DNA of 64,000 bases, from positions 806,001 through 870,000 of the forward strand of contig NZ_QFZQ01000002.1 of NCBI RefSeq assembly GCF_003171675.1, in the 5' to 3' direction. The notes under the pieces are model-generated. The model saw only the letters and a list, made by a program, of their open reading frames with translations, did not search any database and was not told where the DNA came from. Numbering within the stretch: the stretch's first letter is position 1; each line of letters starts with the position of its first letter. The stretch comes from Reichenbachiella versicolor (GTDB taxonomy: Bacteria > Bacteroidota > Bacteroidia > Cytophagales > Cyclobacteriaceae). The position numbers were made by a program, and so were the translations under genes. This document shows positions 17,163-24,046 of the stretch, one piece after another.

Positions 17163-17866
17163 TGGACGAATTGCCCGCGTATATTAGTTTGGTTTTTGTG
17201 GTGACGACAGTTGCTACGGTTCTATTCGTGTACTATGCTGTCAGAGCTACCGAATCGAAAAGGTCGCATCTCGCTTCCTCTATTACTCTTGGATGTATCT
17301 TAGTATGGATGGGAATCACTTACTTCTTAGCCGATTCTGGTTTTTACAGAGCCTTTGAGGCGATGCCTCCTAGAGCGATTTTCGTTATTACCCCACCAGT
17401 TTTTGCTATTGTCGTCTTACTACTGATCCAACGAACTAGGGGCTATATGATGCGCATTCCGATTACGATCCTCACGTATCTGCATATCATCCGTGTACCT
17501 ATCGAGATGGTACTTTGGTGGCTGGCGCTTCGGGGTATGGTTCCTTTTCTGGTGACTTTCGAAGGGATCAACTATGATATCTTATCTGGTGTATCTGCTC
17601 CATTCATTGCTATATTCTTTGTCGGGATCAAGCGCCAAAACCGTATCGGGGCGATTATTTGGAATCTAGCTGCCTTGGGTCTTTTGATCAATGTAGTCTT
17701 TCATGCTCTTCTGTCCGCACCGACACCTTTTCAACTATTTTCCTTTGACCAGCCTATGCTAGCGGTTTTTTATACGCCGTTCATTTGGTTACCTGCCGTG
17801 GTGGTTCCAGCAGTGCTTTGGAGTCATTTGGTAGGTTTGATTCAGTTGATCGGTAGGGAGTCTTAA
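17162..17866 (+). CDS. Seven-helix membrane protein, function unknown
   Basis: A 234-residue, very hydrophobic protein with seven likely membrane helices (first LVFVVTTVATVLFVYYAV; last WLPAVVVPAVLWSHLVGLIQ). Short polar loops contain AMPPRAIF and ALLSAPTPFQLF. No motif for rhodopsins or known transporters was found (no Lys in the last helix as in retinal proteins). It is divergent from the transglutaminase gene with practically no spacer, so one of the two starts is probably mis-assigned or their promoters overlap coding sequence. Followed by the first 21-bp repeat array. Confidence 0.65.
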   Translation: MDELPAYISLVFVVTTVATVLFVYYAVRATESKRSHLASSITLGCILVWMGITYFLADSGFYRAFEAMPPRAIFVITPPVFAIVVLLLIQRTRGYMMRIPITILTYLHIIRVPIEMVLWWLALRGMVPFLVTFEGINYDILSGVSAPFIAIFFVGIKRQNRIGAIIWNLAALGLLINVVFHALLSAPTPFQLFSFDQPMLAVFYTPFIWLPAVVVPAVLWSHLVGLIQLIGRES

Positions 17867-17933
17867 TTTCCACACTTCGGATAAATAACCCCTGAAAAAC
17901 CTCACTAAGAACCAGTGATTAACAACATTTAAT

Positions 17934-18175
17934 TGGTTCTATCTCATTTTTTATTGGTTCTGAGTCATTTCCGAGTAGTACTATTTTATTTTACATTCGT
18001 CTTGAGTGAATTTAGAACCGTTCTCAGTCATTTTTTAGTGGTACTGAATGATTTCTTAGACGTCCTTATTCATTTATCAGCAGTACTCAGCCATTTTCTA
18101 GCAGTCCTTAGTCGATACTTATAGGTTCTCAATCAATAAATAGCCTTTCTGAGTCAAGTTCTCACTGTTCTTGAG
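17934..18175. repeat. 21-bp tandem repeat array (copy 1, inverted relative to copy 2)
   Basis: About eleven degenerate 21-bp units. Consensus on the plus strand is TGGTTCTGAGTCATTTT plus about four variable bases. Units are recognisable by GGTTCT/AGTACT followed by a TCATTT core. Because 21 is a multiple of 3, an ORF (17933-18124) reads as a heptad repeat VLSHFLx. It has no start signal and, in the equivalent array at 58.3 kb, the same frame is broken by stops, so I treat it as non-coding. Between it and the endonuclease gene (18176-18448) only the terminator repeat is seen. Confidence 0.8.
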
Positions 18176-18300
18176 GCGCCATGAATAAGTTGACAGGTTT
18201 TACATTAGATAATAATTAAAACATGACACACTTTACTGAATAGCCCCCCTCATTGCCTACGTTTAAACATATCTAAACACATAATTGTATCTCATTGATC

Positions 18301-18355
18301 CAAAAAAACCACAGAACAAATCTCCTGTGGTTTACCTCATCGTCCTTTATCTGTA
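18301..18355 (-). terminator. Terminator within a duplicated 55-bp element (copy 1)
   Basis: Stem AACCACAG (18307-18314) / CTGTGGTT (18325-18332), followed on the minus strand by seven T. It lies downstream of the endonuclease gene. The whole 55 bp recurs at 23916-23970 with only about three differences. Confidence 0.8.
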
Positions 18356-18448
18356 AAGGAAATAGTCTACTGGTTATGATGTTGTTGGTTACTATTTGAT
18401 AAAACAATGACTTTCTAAGACATCGTAACTATTTCAGACTGGTAAGAA

Positions 18449-19285
18449 TCAATCCGTTCCCCAAATACGAGTTACGAATTGAGCGGAATCGATAAAAGGG
18501 TTTCTGTTGTTTTGTATTAGATATACAGCATTATTCCTTTTGGTTTCCTTTTCGCTTACCGGATCACCCTTATGCCAATCCAATAGTAGATCTACATACC
18601 AATCTTGAAAAGAGGTAGAATCATTTCCTGCCAAGACATATTTGGCTTCTCCATTATTAGCCCAGCCTGCTATTTTATCCTGATAACAAGTAGCCATATA
18701 AAAATATGTTCTGGCAAAGTCACCTTTATACTTATCTATTGGCTCGAATACGACAATATCACTACCTAATATTTTATTCGTAGATGCATAGCCTTTTTTA
18801 CTACCATTTTGAGATAACGGAGGGTTTTGCTCAGTTACTTGATCATAAGGGACATTTCCTCGCAAATTATTTATTTTAACATCAGTAGGGTATATATGAA
18901 ACAGGTCAGTGTACATAGGAGAGTTTTTCTTATTACCAAACCAGCTAGCTGGAAAAGAGTGTTCCCTGTTATAACATTTACTATTTTTATTTTCTCCACA
19001 TTGATCTATTTGGTATTTGTAATAAAACGGATTAGCTACAGTATTAAGAGGTGGAAGAGTATACATGTCGATGATGGTATCTTTTCTTGTATCTGTCTTT
19101 TCAAATGCAGTCCAAAGATCATTGTATTTCAATTTTTTGTGCTTGTTTATAATGTCGTACAGTGAAGTTTTTAGCTCATAGCCTGTTTTGCCTATAGTCC
19201 TATCATAATATCCTAATGGTGGCTGTGATTGACCGAATCTGGTGAGAATCGTGATTAATATTAATGGTCCAATTATGTTTTTCAT
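18449..19285 (-). CDS. Secreted endonuclease I (EndA/DNase I-like of bacteria)
   Basis: The start at 19285 gives a signal peptide (MKNIIGPLILITILTRFGQS); the frame continues upstream to 19348 without a better start. About 278 residues. The active-site region is NREHSFPASWFGNKK followed by DLFHIYPTDVKINNLRGNVPY, the beta-beta-alpha-metal nuclease motif of the endonuclease I family (His general base, Asn for metal). Four cysteines suit an exported protein (QCGENKNSKCYN). It degrades DNA outside the membrane, for phosphate or biofilm turnover, or as an effector (inference). It is preceded by the tail-collar-like gene with a ~50-base gap and ends at the duplicated terminator. Confidence 0.9.
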   Translation of the reverse strand: MKNIIGPLILITILTRFGQSQPPLGYYDRTIGKTGYELKTSLYDIINKHKKLKYNDLWTAFEKTDTRKDTIIDMYTLPPLNTVANPFYYKYQIDQCGENKNSKCYNREHSFPASWFGNKKNSPMYTDLFHIYPTDVKINNLRGNVPYDQVTEQNPPLSQNGSKKGYASTNKILGSDIVVFEPIDKYKGDFARTYFYMATCYQDKIAGWANNGEAKYVLAGNDSTSFQDWYVDLLLDWHKGDPVSEKETKRNNAVYLIQNNRNPFIDSAQFVTRIWGTD

Positions 19286-19338
19286 GATTTCAATATTTAT
19301 AAGTTTTAAAAGTTGGTTTAACAATAGATTAGTTAGAA

Positions 19339-20334
19339 TCAAGCCCACTTTATGGTATAGAGTTCGGCTATATTTTTGGGTCTAGTTTCCTTTCCTCCCG
19401 TTGATCCAGTAGAAGTATCTCCTTTAGTCACCAAGTCCATAGCTGTATCTCCGATGGCCTTAGCAGATAGTGAAAAACCTATGCTATGATGATGTTCTTT
19501 GAATTGGTCGAGCTCTTCAGTTCCGACGTTATCTCCTGTTACTTTTGATTTTCCCCAATTGGTTCTATTATAAGCGTCAGGGTCTGTTCCAGAGCCGTTG
19601 TCCCATGATCGACTAAAATATCCTCGCATGTCGGGTAGATAGGATCTTTTATTGTCACCGTAACCAAACCGGCCATTCAATACGGAATCGAGACGAGAAT
19701 ATCCTACTGCTAGCTCCTCAGATGATTCGCAAAGTGATAATTCTTCTGCAGGCGGCGTTTCTGTTGAGAGGTACTGCTTTCGCTCTCCTATGAATCCTTC
19801 TACTATACAAGGATTCGTGTCAACTGCCACCGTACCTATATTGGCGTATGCACATAGAATATCTATCACTACATTTTCAGTACTCGTTTCTATTGACAGT
19901 GTTAGTTCTTCAGCGTCTGAACTCACCTCAATCTGCGTCACTAGAATACACTCTCCTGTAGTCTGCGCTAAATGCGATTGAGTAATAACCCCATCAGAGA
20001 GAGACAGTGATATGATAGTCTCAGACTCTAGCTTTAAATGAGCTTGGGCTGTAACAGTTTGCCCTTTTAAAGTTTCCTCCCATCTAGGAAATTCATTGAT
20101 TTCCTGTGAGAGCTTAGTCTTTTCTGTACTAGTCTCTATCCTGCAGGAATTGTTTTCCTGATTAAGACCAATTTGACCATTCCCTGAGTAAACCCACCCA
20201 TCTGGATGCCCATACTCTGCTGGAGAAGAAGCTACTCCCCTATTGCTGAAGTACAGAAAATTATAATTATAGACTAAGTTTTTCTGTCGAATGGCGAATA
20301 ACAACGCCTCCGCAGTGATATCGTTTTCTTTCAT
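19339..20334 (-). CDS. Phage tail-collar/fibre-like protein
   Basis: About 331 residues from the ATG at 20334 (the frame is open to 20379). No signal peptide. The N-terminal part, YFSNRGVASSPAEYGHPDGWVYSGNGQIGL, looks like a carbohydrate-binding jelly-roll domain (residues ~20-175). The C-terminal ~110 residues carry the tail-collar signature: YLPDMRGYFSRSWDNG, GTDPDAY, then TEELDQFKEHHHS and TGGKETRPKNIAELYTIKW. In phages this domain forms the receptor-binding tip, with His-metal binding in the HHH region. No other phage structural gene is nearby, so it is an orphan fibre, a tailocin-like remnant or a domesticated binding protein. Neighbours on the same strand are a RhiA-like gene and endonuclease I. 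Confidence 0.75.
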   Translation of the reverse strand: MKENDITAEALLFAIRQKNLVYNYNFLYFSNRGVASSPAEYGHPDGWVYSGNGQIGLNQENNSCRIETSTEKTKLSQEINEFPRWEETLKGQTVTAQAHLKLESETIISLSLSDGVITQSHLAQTTGECILVTQIEVSSDAEELTLSIETSTENVVIDILCAYANIGTVAVDTNPCIVEGFIGERKQYLSTETPPAEELSLCESSEELAVGYSRLDSVLNGRFGYGDNKRSYLPDMRGYFSRSWDNGSGTDPDAYNRTNWGKSKVTGDNVGTEELDQFKEHHHSIGFSLSAKAIGDTAMDLVTKGDTSTGSTGGKETRPKNIAELYTIKWA

Positions 20335-20376
20335 TGTATTTGTCTTAAAATGTTGTGTAGATAGTGTATTCTGATA

Positions 20377-20420
20377 CATAACCTGAGGTTATGATAGTGC
20401 CCGGATTAGCTCCGAGCACT
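20377..20420. promoter_or_regulatory. Two adjacent palindromes between the RhiA-like and tail-collar-like genes
   Basis: CATAACC-TGA-GGTTATG (20377-20393) is followed by AGTGCCCGGA (20396-20405) pairing with TCCGAGCACT (20411-20420, one mismatch). They lie 43 bases upstream of the tail-collar gene start and 40 after the RhiA-like stop. They may be a terminator plus operator, or a processing hairpin. Confidence 0.45.
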
Positions 20421-20459
20421 ACACATTGTTATAATCCACAAACTTTAGCAGCTGTTATT

Positions 20460-21068
20460 TCAATGAACAGACCAAGTATTGTCCGAATTAAGAACAACGT
20501 TCATCGTATATTGATTGACAGGAAAGGCGATTTCCTGAGCTGTAGAAGTAACCTTCTCTATATCCAAAACTTCACCCTGCTCGAAAGAACCAAACACTAT
20601 CCAGTACTTAGGGTGTGGCGTGAATTGTAGTTGCATGTTAGGCTGAGAACTAACTACAAATGTACCACTGCCTGACATACCTATTCCTACAGAAGTCTGA
20701 TTTGGGGTTACAGTTCTCTTTTGATAGACATACAAGCTACCATCCTCTGGACCAGCAGTTTGGTTATCAAAAGTGTAGGCATCTAGAGAGGTATCTTTAA
20801 GGAAATCTACCGCATTGTTATTGGAAAGATCGGCATCCCAAATCTGCGCAGCTTCATACTTCACACCTGGTATTAGGACTCCTTGTCTTGACCATGTGAA
20901 GTTGTAATTAACATCCCAATTGAATTTTACCATAGTCGTTGGCAGTGCTGACTTTGCGAACCATGCTAATGACAGAACATCATGCACTCCCAAATTGGGG
21001 TCGGTTTGAAAAACACAAGCATTCCCTCTTTGTGAAGAGTTGTTTTTGAAGTTTAATGTATACTCCAT
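20460..21068 (-). CDS. RhiA-like protein
   Basis: A 202-residue soluble protein without signal peptide. The sequence pattern (MEYTLNFKNNSSQRG, ACVFQTDPNLG, LSLAWFAKSALP, NYNFTWSRQGVLIPGVKY, VGIGMSGSGTFVVSSQPN, FTPHPKYWIVFG, QGEVLDIE) resembles the family annotated as RhiA, first named from a rhizosphere-expressed gene cluster of Rhizobium. The fold is probably all-beta; biochemical function is unknown. Its placement between a double-AraC regulator and the tail-collar-like gene suggests a regulated pair. The family call is from recall of the motif pattern and should be tested by a profile search. Confidence 0.6.
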   Translation of the reverse strand: MEYTLNFKNNSSQRGNACVFQTDPNLGVHDVLSLAWFAKSALPTTMVKFNWDVNYNFTWSRQGVLIPGVKYEAAQIWDADLSNNNAVDFLKDTSLDAYTFDNQTAGPEDGSLYVYQKRTVTPNQTSVGIGMSGSGTFVVSSQPNMQLQFTPHPKYWIVFGSFEQGEVLDIEKVTSTAQEIAFPVNQYTMNVVLNSDNTWSVH

Positions 21069-21105
21069 GATTATTAAGTTTATTATTCCCTACTCATAAG
21101 GCTTT

Positions 21106-21297
21106 TCAGGGGTCGCCTCCTGTATTTTCTCCTACAGAAAAGAGCGTTGATTTAAGTGAGTTCTGCTCCACTATCTTCATTAGCTGCTGCCTATCGACTT
21201 CAGCTGGATGCGCATCGTTTAAAGACATTTCAAAATTCTTGTATTTCCTCCCTCGAAAATTGTATCCTATTGACCAATGAATTACACTTTGTTGCAT
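21106..21297 (-). CDS. Possible small protein (63 residues)
   Basis: A short frame just upstream of the RhiA-like gene (37-base gap, same strand). Composition is ordinary and polar (NDAHPAEVDRQQLMKIVEQNSLKSTLF looks helical). No signal peptide, membrane segment or family. Kept because it fits the spacing of a small leading operon gene, but it could equally be a chance frame. Confidence 0.4.
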   Translation of the reverse strand: MQQSVIHWSIGYNFRGRKYKNFEMSLNDAHPAEVDRQQLMKIVEQNSLKSTLFSVGENTGGDP

Positions 21298-21386
21298 AGC
21301 AGTTTTTTGGGTTTTAAAGCCTCCAATTTCTAATAGAAAACAGATGACGGGTGATTATTAAAAACCTTGAAAGATTGAAAATAAGG

Positions 21387-22259
21387 TTATATTAATAATC
21401 CATGTAATACTGACAGATAGTCTAGTTTGCTTCCCTTTTTTTTATAATCTGAGGGACTATTACCAAATAACTGTTTAAATGCGTGACAGAAATGTGCTTG
21501 ATCAAAAAAACCTGCCCTAATGGCAATTTGTGCAATCGAATAGGGAGAGTGCATTAACTGATCAGCCGCATATAACAATCGTAACTGTTGTTGAAGTTTC
21601 ATGGGAGTAATCGCTAATGCAGCTTTTAACTTTCTTATTACTTGCGAAGGACTCATATAAAGTTCTTTGGAAATAACTTCAAGTGCAATAGCCTCTTTAT
21701 CAACAGCGTTGATTAGCAATGCAAATAGTTTATGAAGCCAAGCTCTCTGATGTACAAATAGTCTAAATTCTTCATTATCATCTACTAAAACTTCTATAGA
21801 CCAAATAAATCCGCTTCTGACTTTATTCTGTAGTCTGAGGGCTCTATAATTGGTAGGGCTGCAATGAAACTCCTGATAAAATGCTCGCCAAAAGCTATTG
21901 TAGCTTAAAAAACCACATGATATTGCTACCTTTTTGACTGGGTCACTACTAACGGATAAGCGTTGAGATGCATTATGTAGTTTTAATTGACGAATTCTTT
22001 TGCCAGGGGAAACTCCATCAAGTTCAATGAACTTTCGGGAGAGTTGAGAGCGGCTCAACTTCATACATTCCGCTAGTTGTTCTACCCCAAAATACGGATC
22101 TGAGGTTCTGTCTTTAATAATAGCGTATATTTCATCTAAGAAACATACTTCAGCTTCCTCTATCAGGGAAACCAATTCATAGTTCTGGTTGGATGGCATG
22201 TGCTCTGGGTATAGAGCGACTCCCTTAGCTAATGCCCTGATTATACTTTCAGTACACAC
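21387..22259 (-). CDS. AraC-type regulator with two DNA-binding domains
   Basis: A 290-residue protein made almost entirely of two AraC-type helix-turn-helix domains. Domain 1 (about residues 45-145): FGVEQLAECMKLSRSQLSRKFIELDGVSPGKRIRQLKLHNASQRL, then VKKVAISCGFLSYNSFWRAFYQEFHCSPTNYRAL. Domain 2 (about 185-275): ALEVISKELYMSPSQVIRKLKAALAITPMKLQQQLRLLYAADQL, then IAQIAIRAGFFDQAHFCHAFKQLFGNSPSDYKKK. Each has both helix-turn-helix units. Standard AraC proteins have one such domain plus an effector-binding domain; here no sensor domain is visible. It may bind a long tandem operator or act through protein partners. It lies at the 5' end of the minus-strand RhiA-like/tail-collar/endonuclease set. 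Confidence 0.82.
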   Translation of the reverse strand: MCTESIIRALAKGVALYPEHMPSNQNYELVSLIEEAEVCFLDEIYAIIKDRTSDPYFGVEQLAECMKLSRSQLSRKFIELDGVSPGKRIRQLKLHNASQRLSVSSDPVKKVAISCGFLSYNSFWRAFYQEFHCSPTNYRALRLQNKVRSGFIWSIEVLVDDNEEFRLFVHQRAWLHKLFALLINAVDKEAIALEVISKELYMSPSQVIRKLKAALAITPMKLQQQLRLLYAADQLMHSPYSIAQIAIRAGFFDQAHFCHAFKQLFGNSPSDYKKKGSKLDYLSVLHGLLI

Positions 22260-22787
22260 ATACTATGGTGGTCGCGAGATTTTAGATTTAAATCTCTTCT
22301 CCAGCTAGCCTTAAAAATTGTAGCTAGTAAGCGTTGTCATTGCTATTTGTATATGTGACTATCTTGTAATACTGCCGAACTAAAAAGTAGCAGACAACAG
22401 AGTTGTTGTCATGCTATATGTAGGTATAGTTGAACCCTGCTTAAATATTATGTCAAGATTGTTTTTTAAAATTGAGATCCATGAATTATTAGTAGTATGC
22501 GTGCTCGGTGATATCATCTGGAAGGGCGATTATATTTAGTAGTGAAATGAATGTCTCTGCTAATGACTATAGTATCACATAGTACAACTATGAGGCCATT
22601 TAAGTTCTTATCTAAGCAAGCTCAGAATAACTAAACAGATTTCTATAAAATTTGGATTTCTTGCCCCCCCAATCAAATGATTCCGCTACAAAACACAATA
22701 TCTAAGTCAATAGAATACAATCCTAACTATAGTTGGTTTCTCAATTTTGAACTATGGTTTTCAAAGCTATTTACGATCAAGGGGGTT

Positions 22788-22810
22788 GAGAAAATAGTGA
22801 CTATTTTCTC
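22788..22810. repeat. Perfect 10-bp inverted repeat
   Basis: GAGAAAATAG-TGA-CTATTTTCTC. There is no T-run on either side, so an operator or a structured RNA element is as likely as a terminator. Confidence 0.6.
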
Positions 22811-22948
22811 ACTTGGCAGTAGTTAAAATTATGGTGTAGGGCTTCTGCCAAAACCTGATCAAAATACTCTAAAGTGGTAGAGAGTAGGTAGCTTAATAAT
22901 GATTGGGTTGTCGGTGTTAGACCTAGCAACACATTAATAGAAAAAATC

Positions 22949-22967
22949 AAGCCGTACATAACGGCTT
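22949..22967 (-). terminator. Terminator downstream of the nitrilase gene
   Basis: AAGCCGT-ACATA-ACGGCTT, followed on the minus strand by GATTTTTTC. It is 123 bases past the nitrilase stop codon. Confidence 0.65.
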
Positions 22968-23089
22968 AAAAATGAATGTGCGCTGCAATGGAGTCTAGTA
23001 CTGACAATTTTTTCACTAACCAATCTTAATGGAGGAGCTAAATTGAAATCCTGTTCAAAGATTTTTAACTGCATTCAAGTAGCAATATC

Positions 23090-23818
23090 TCATATAGTTT
23101 TCTTAGATGCTTTTTTTGTATTGTAGTCATACATCAGAAGTCCTATTTCTACTTCATTCAAAGCTAGAATAAGCTTGCCCTCTTCATCCCATACGGCTGA
23201 TTGACCACAGCAGTCCATACCGTCGTAGCGCCCTACACAGTTAGACATCATAATTGGAATTTTATACTTCTTAGCTACTTCTGGGTAATATTTATAGGCC
23301 CTCTCTGTAGCATCTCGATGTTTGGCAACACTTGCCATATAAATCTTAGCCCCCAGACTCAAACATGCTTCTAGATGCTTCTCCTTCATCGATTCATAGC
23401 ATATAGCAGGGGTTAAGAATATACCACTTACTTCTATTCCTACTTGCTCTGTTCCTTCTATGAAGTATGGTTCTTCATCTTCATGAAGATATTGTTTTGA
23501 GTATATGACTTGTTCCTTATTTGGTTGGAATATGACCATACTTATAGTAATTCCTCCAAATACTCTTACAGGAATACCTGCACAAATTGTGATATTATAT
23601 TGATCACTAAGACTTTGTAATTCTTTGATTTCTAATAATTCACCACTTACAGCTTCTTTATCGGCTAGTTTAGGTTCATATCCTGTCATTGACAGCTCTG
23701 AAAAAACTATACAATCTGCGCCTTCTTCCGCTGCTGATTTAATCCAAACTTTGTGATCTTCAAGATTCTTAGTTCGATCGTTTAAAATGGGCTTTGTTTG
23801 AGCAACGCAAATGATCAT
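23090..23818 (-). CDS. Carbon-nitrogen hydrolase (nitrilase superfamily)
   Basis: A 242-residue cytosolic enzyme with the full Glu-Lys-Cys triad of the nitrilase superfamily: E41 in FSELSMTGYEP, K108 in YSKQYLHEDEEPYF, and C140 in TPAICYES. The start ICVAQTKPILNDRTKNLEDHKVWI is the usual first strand and helix. Members hydrolyse amides, ureas or nitriles. The exact substrate is not evident; the length fits omega-amidase or N-carbamoyl hydrolase types more than true nitrilases. Single gene on the minus strand, upstream of the accessory set. Confidence 0.88.
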   Translation of the reverse strand: MIICVAQTKPILNDRTKNLEDHKVWIKSAAEEGADCIVFSELSMTGYEPKLADKEAVSGELLEIKELQSLSDQYNITICAGIPVRVFGGITISMVIFQPNKEQVIYSKQYLHEDEEPYFIEGTEQVGIEVSGIFLTPAICYESMKEKHLEACLSLGAKIYMASVAKHRDATERAYKYYPEVAKKYKIPIMMSNCVGRYDGMDCCGQSAVWDEEGKLILALNEVEIGLLMYDYNTKKASKKTI

Positions 23819-23915
23819 AATATCAAAATCTAATAACTAGTTATAAACACATCGAGTGATTTGCTTCCTAAAATAGAGACAAAATATACAATCACAAACG
23901 CCTTAATTGTGTAAA

Positions 23916-23970
23916 CAAAAAAACCACAGAAGAAATCTCCTGTGGTTTACCTCATCGTCCTTTATATGTA
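23916..23970 (-). terminator. Terminator within a duplicated 55-bp element (copy 2)
   Basis: Stem AACCACAG (23922-23929) / CTGTGGTT (23940-23947) followed on the minus strand by seven T. It terminates the 1501-residue exported protein gene. Nearly the same 55 bp is found at 18301-18355. Confidence 0.8.
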
Positions 23971-24046
23971 TAAGGATTGATCAACTCGACATGTTGTTGT
24001 GGATTGAATTGACGAGGCTTTTAATCAGCATTTTCTATCTCAAAGA

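Larger units (their letters stand above)
22260..23089. other. 830-base gap without a gene
   Basis: No credible ORF, tRNA or repeat array. It contains a 23-bp palindrome (22788-22810) and a terminator hairpin (22949-22967). Runs of A/T and lack of coding signal suggest an eroded or regulatory region upstream of the double-AraC gene. Confidence 0.6.

Noticed and set aside
17933-18124. Heptad-repeat protein gene (VLSHFLx)
   Set aside because: It arises from the 21-bp period; the same frame in the second array is broken by stop codons and there is no start context.
18300-23970. Prophage
   Set aside because: Only one tail-collar-like gene is present; no capsid, portal, terminase or integrase genes, so a prophage is not supported.
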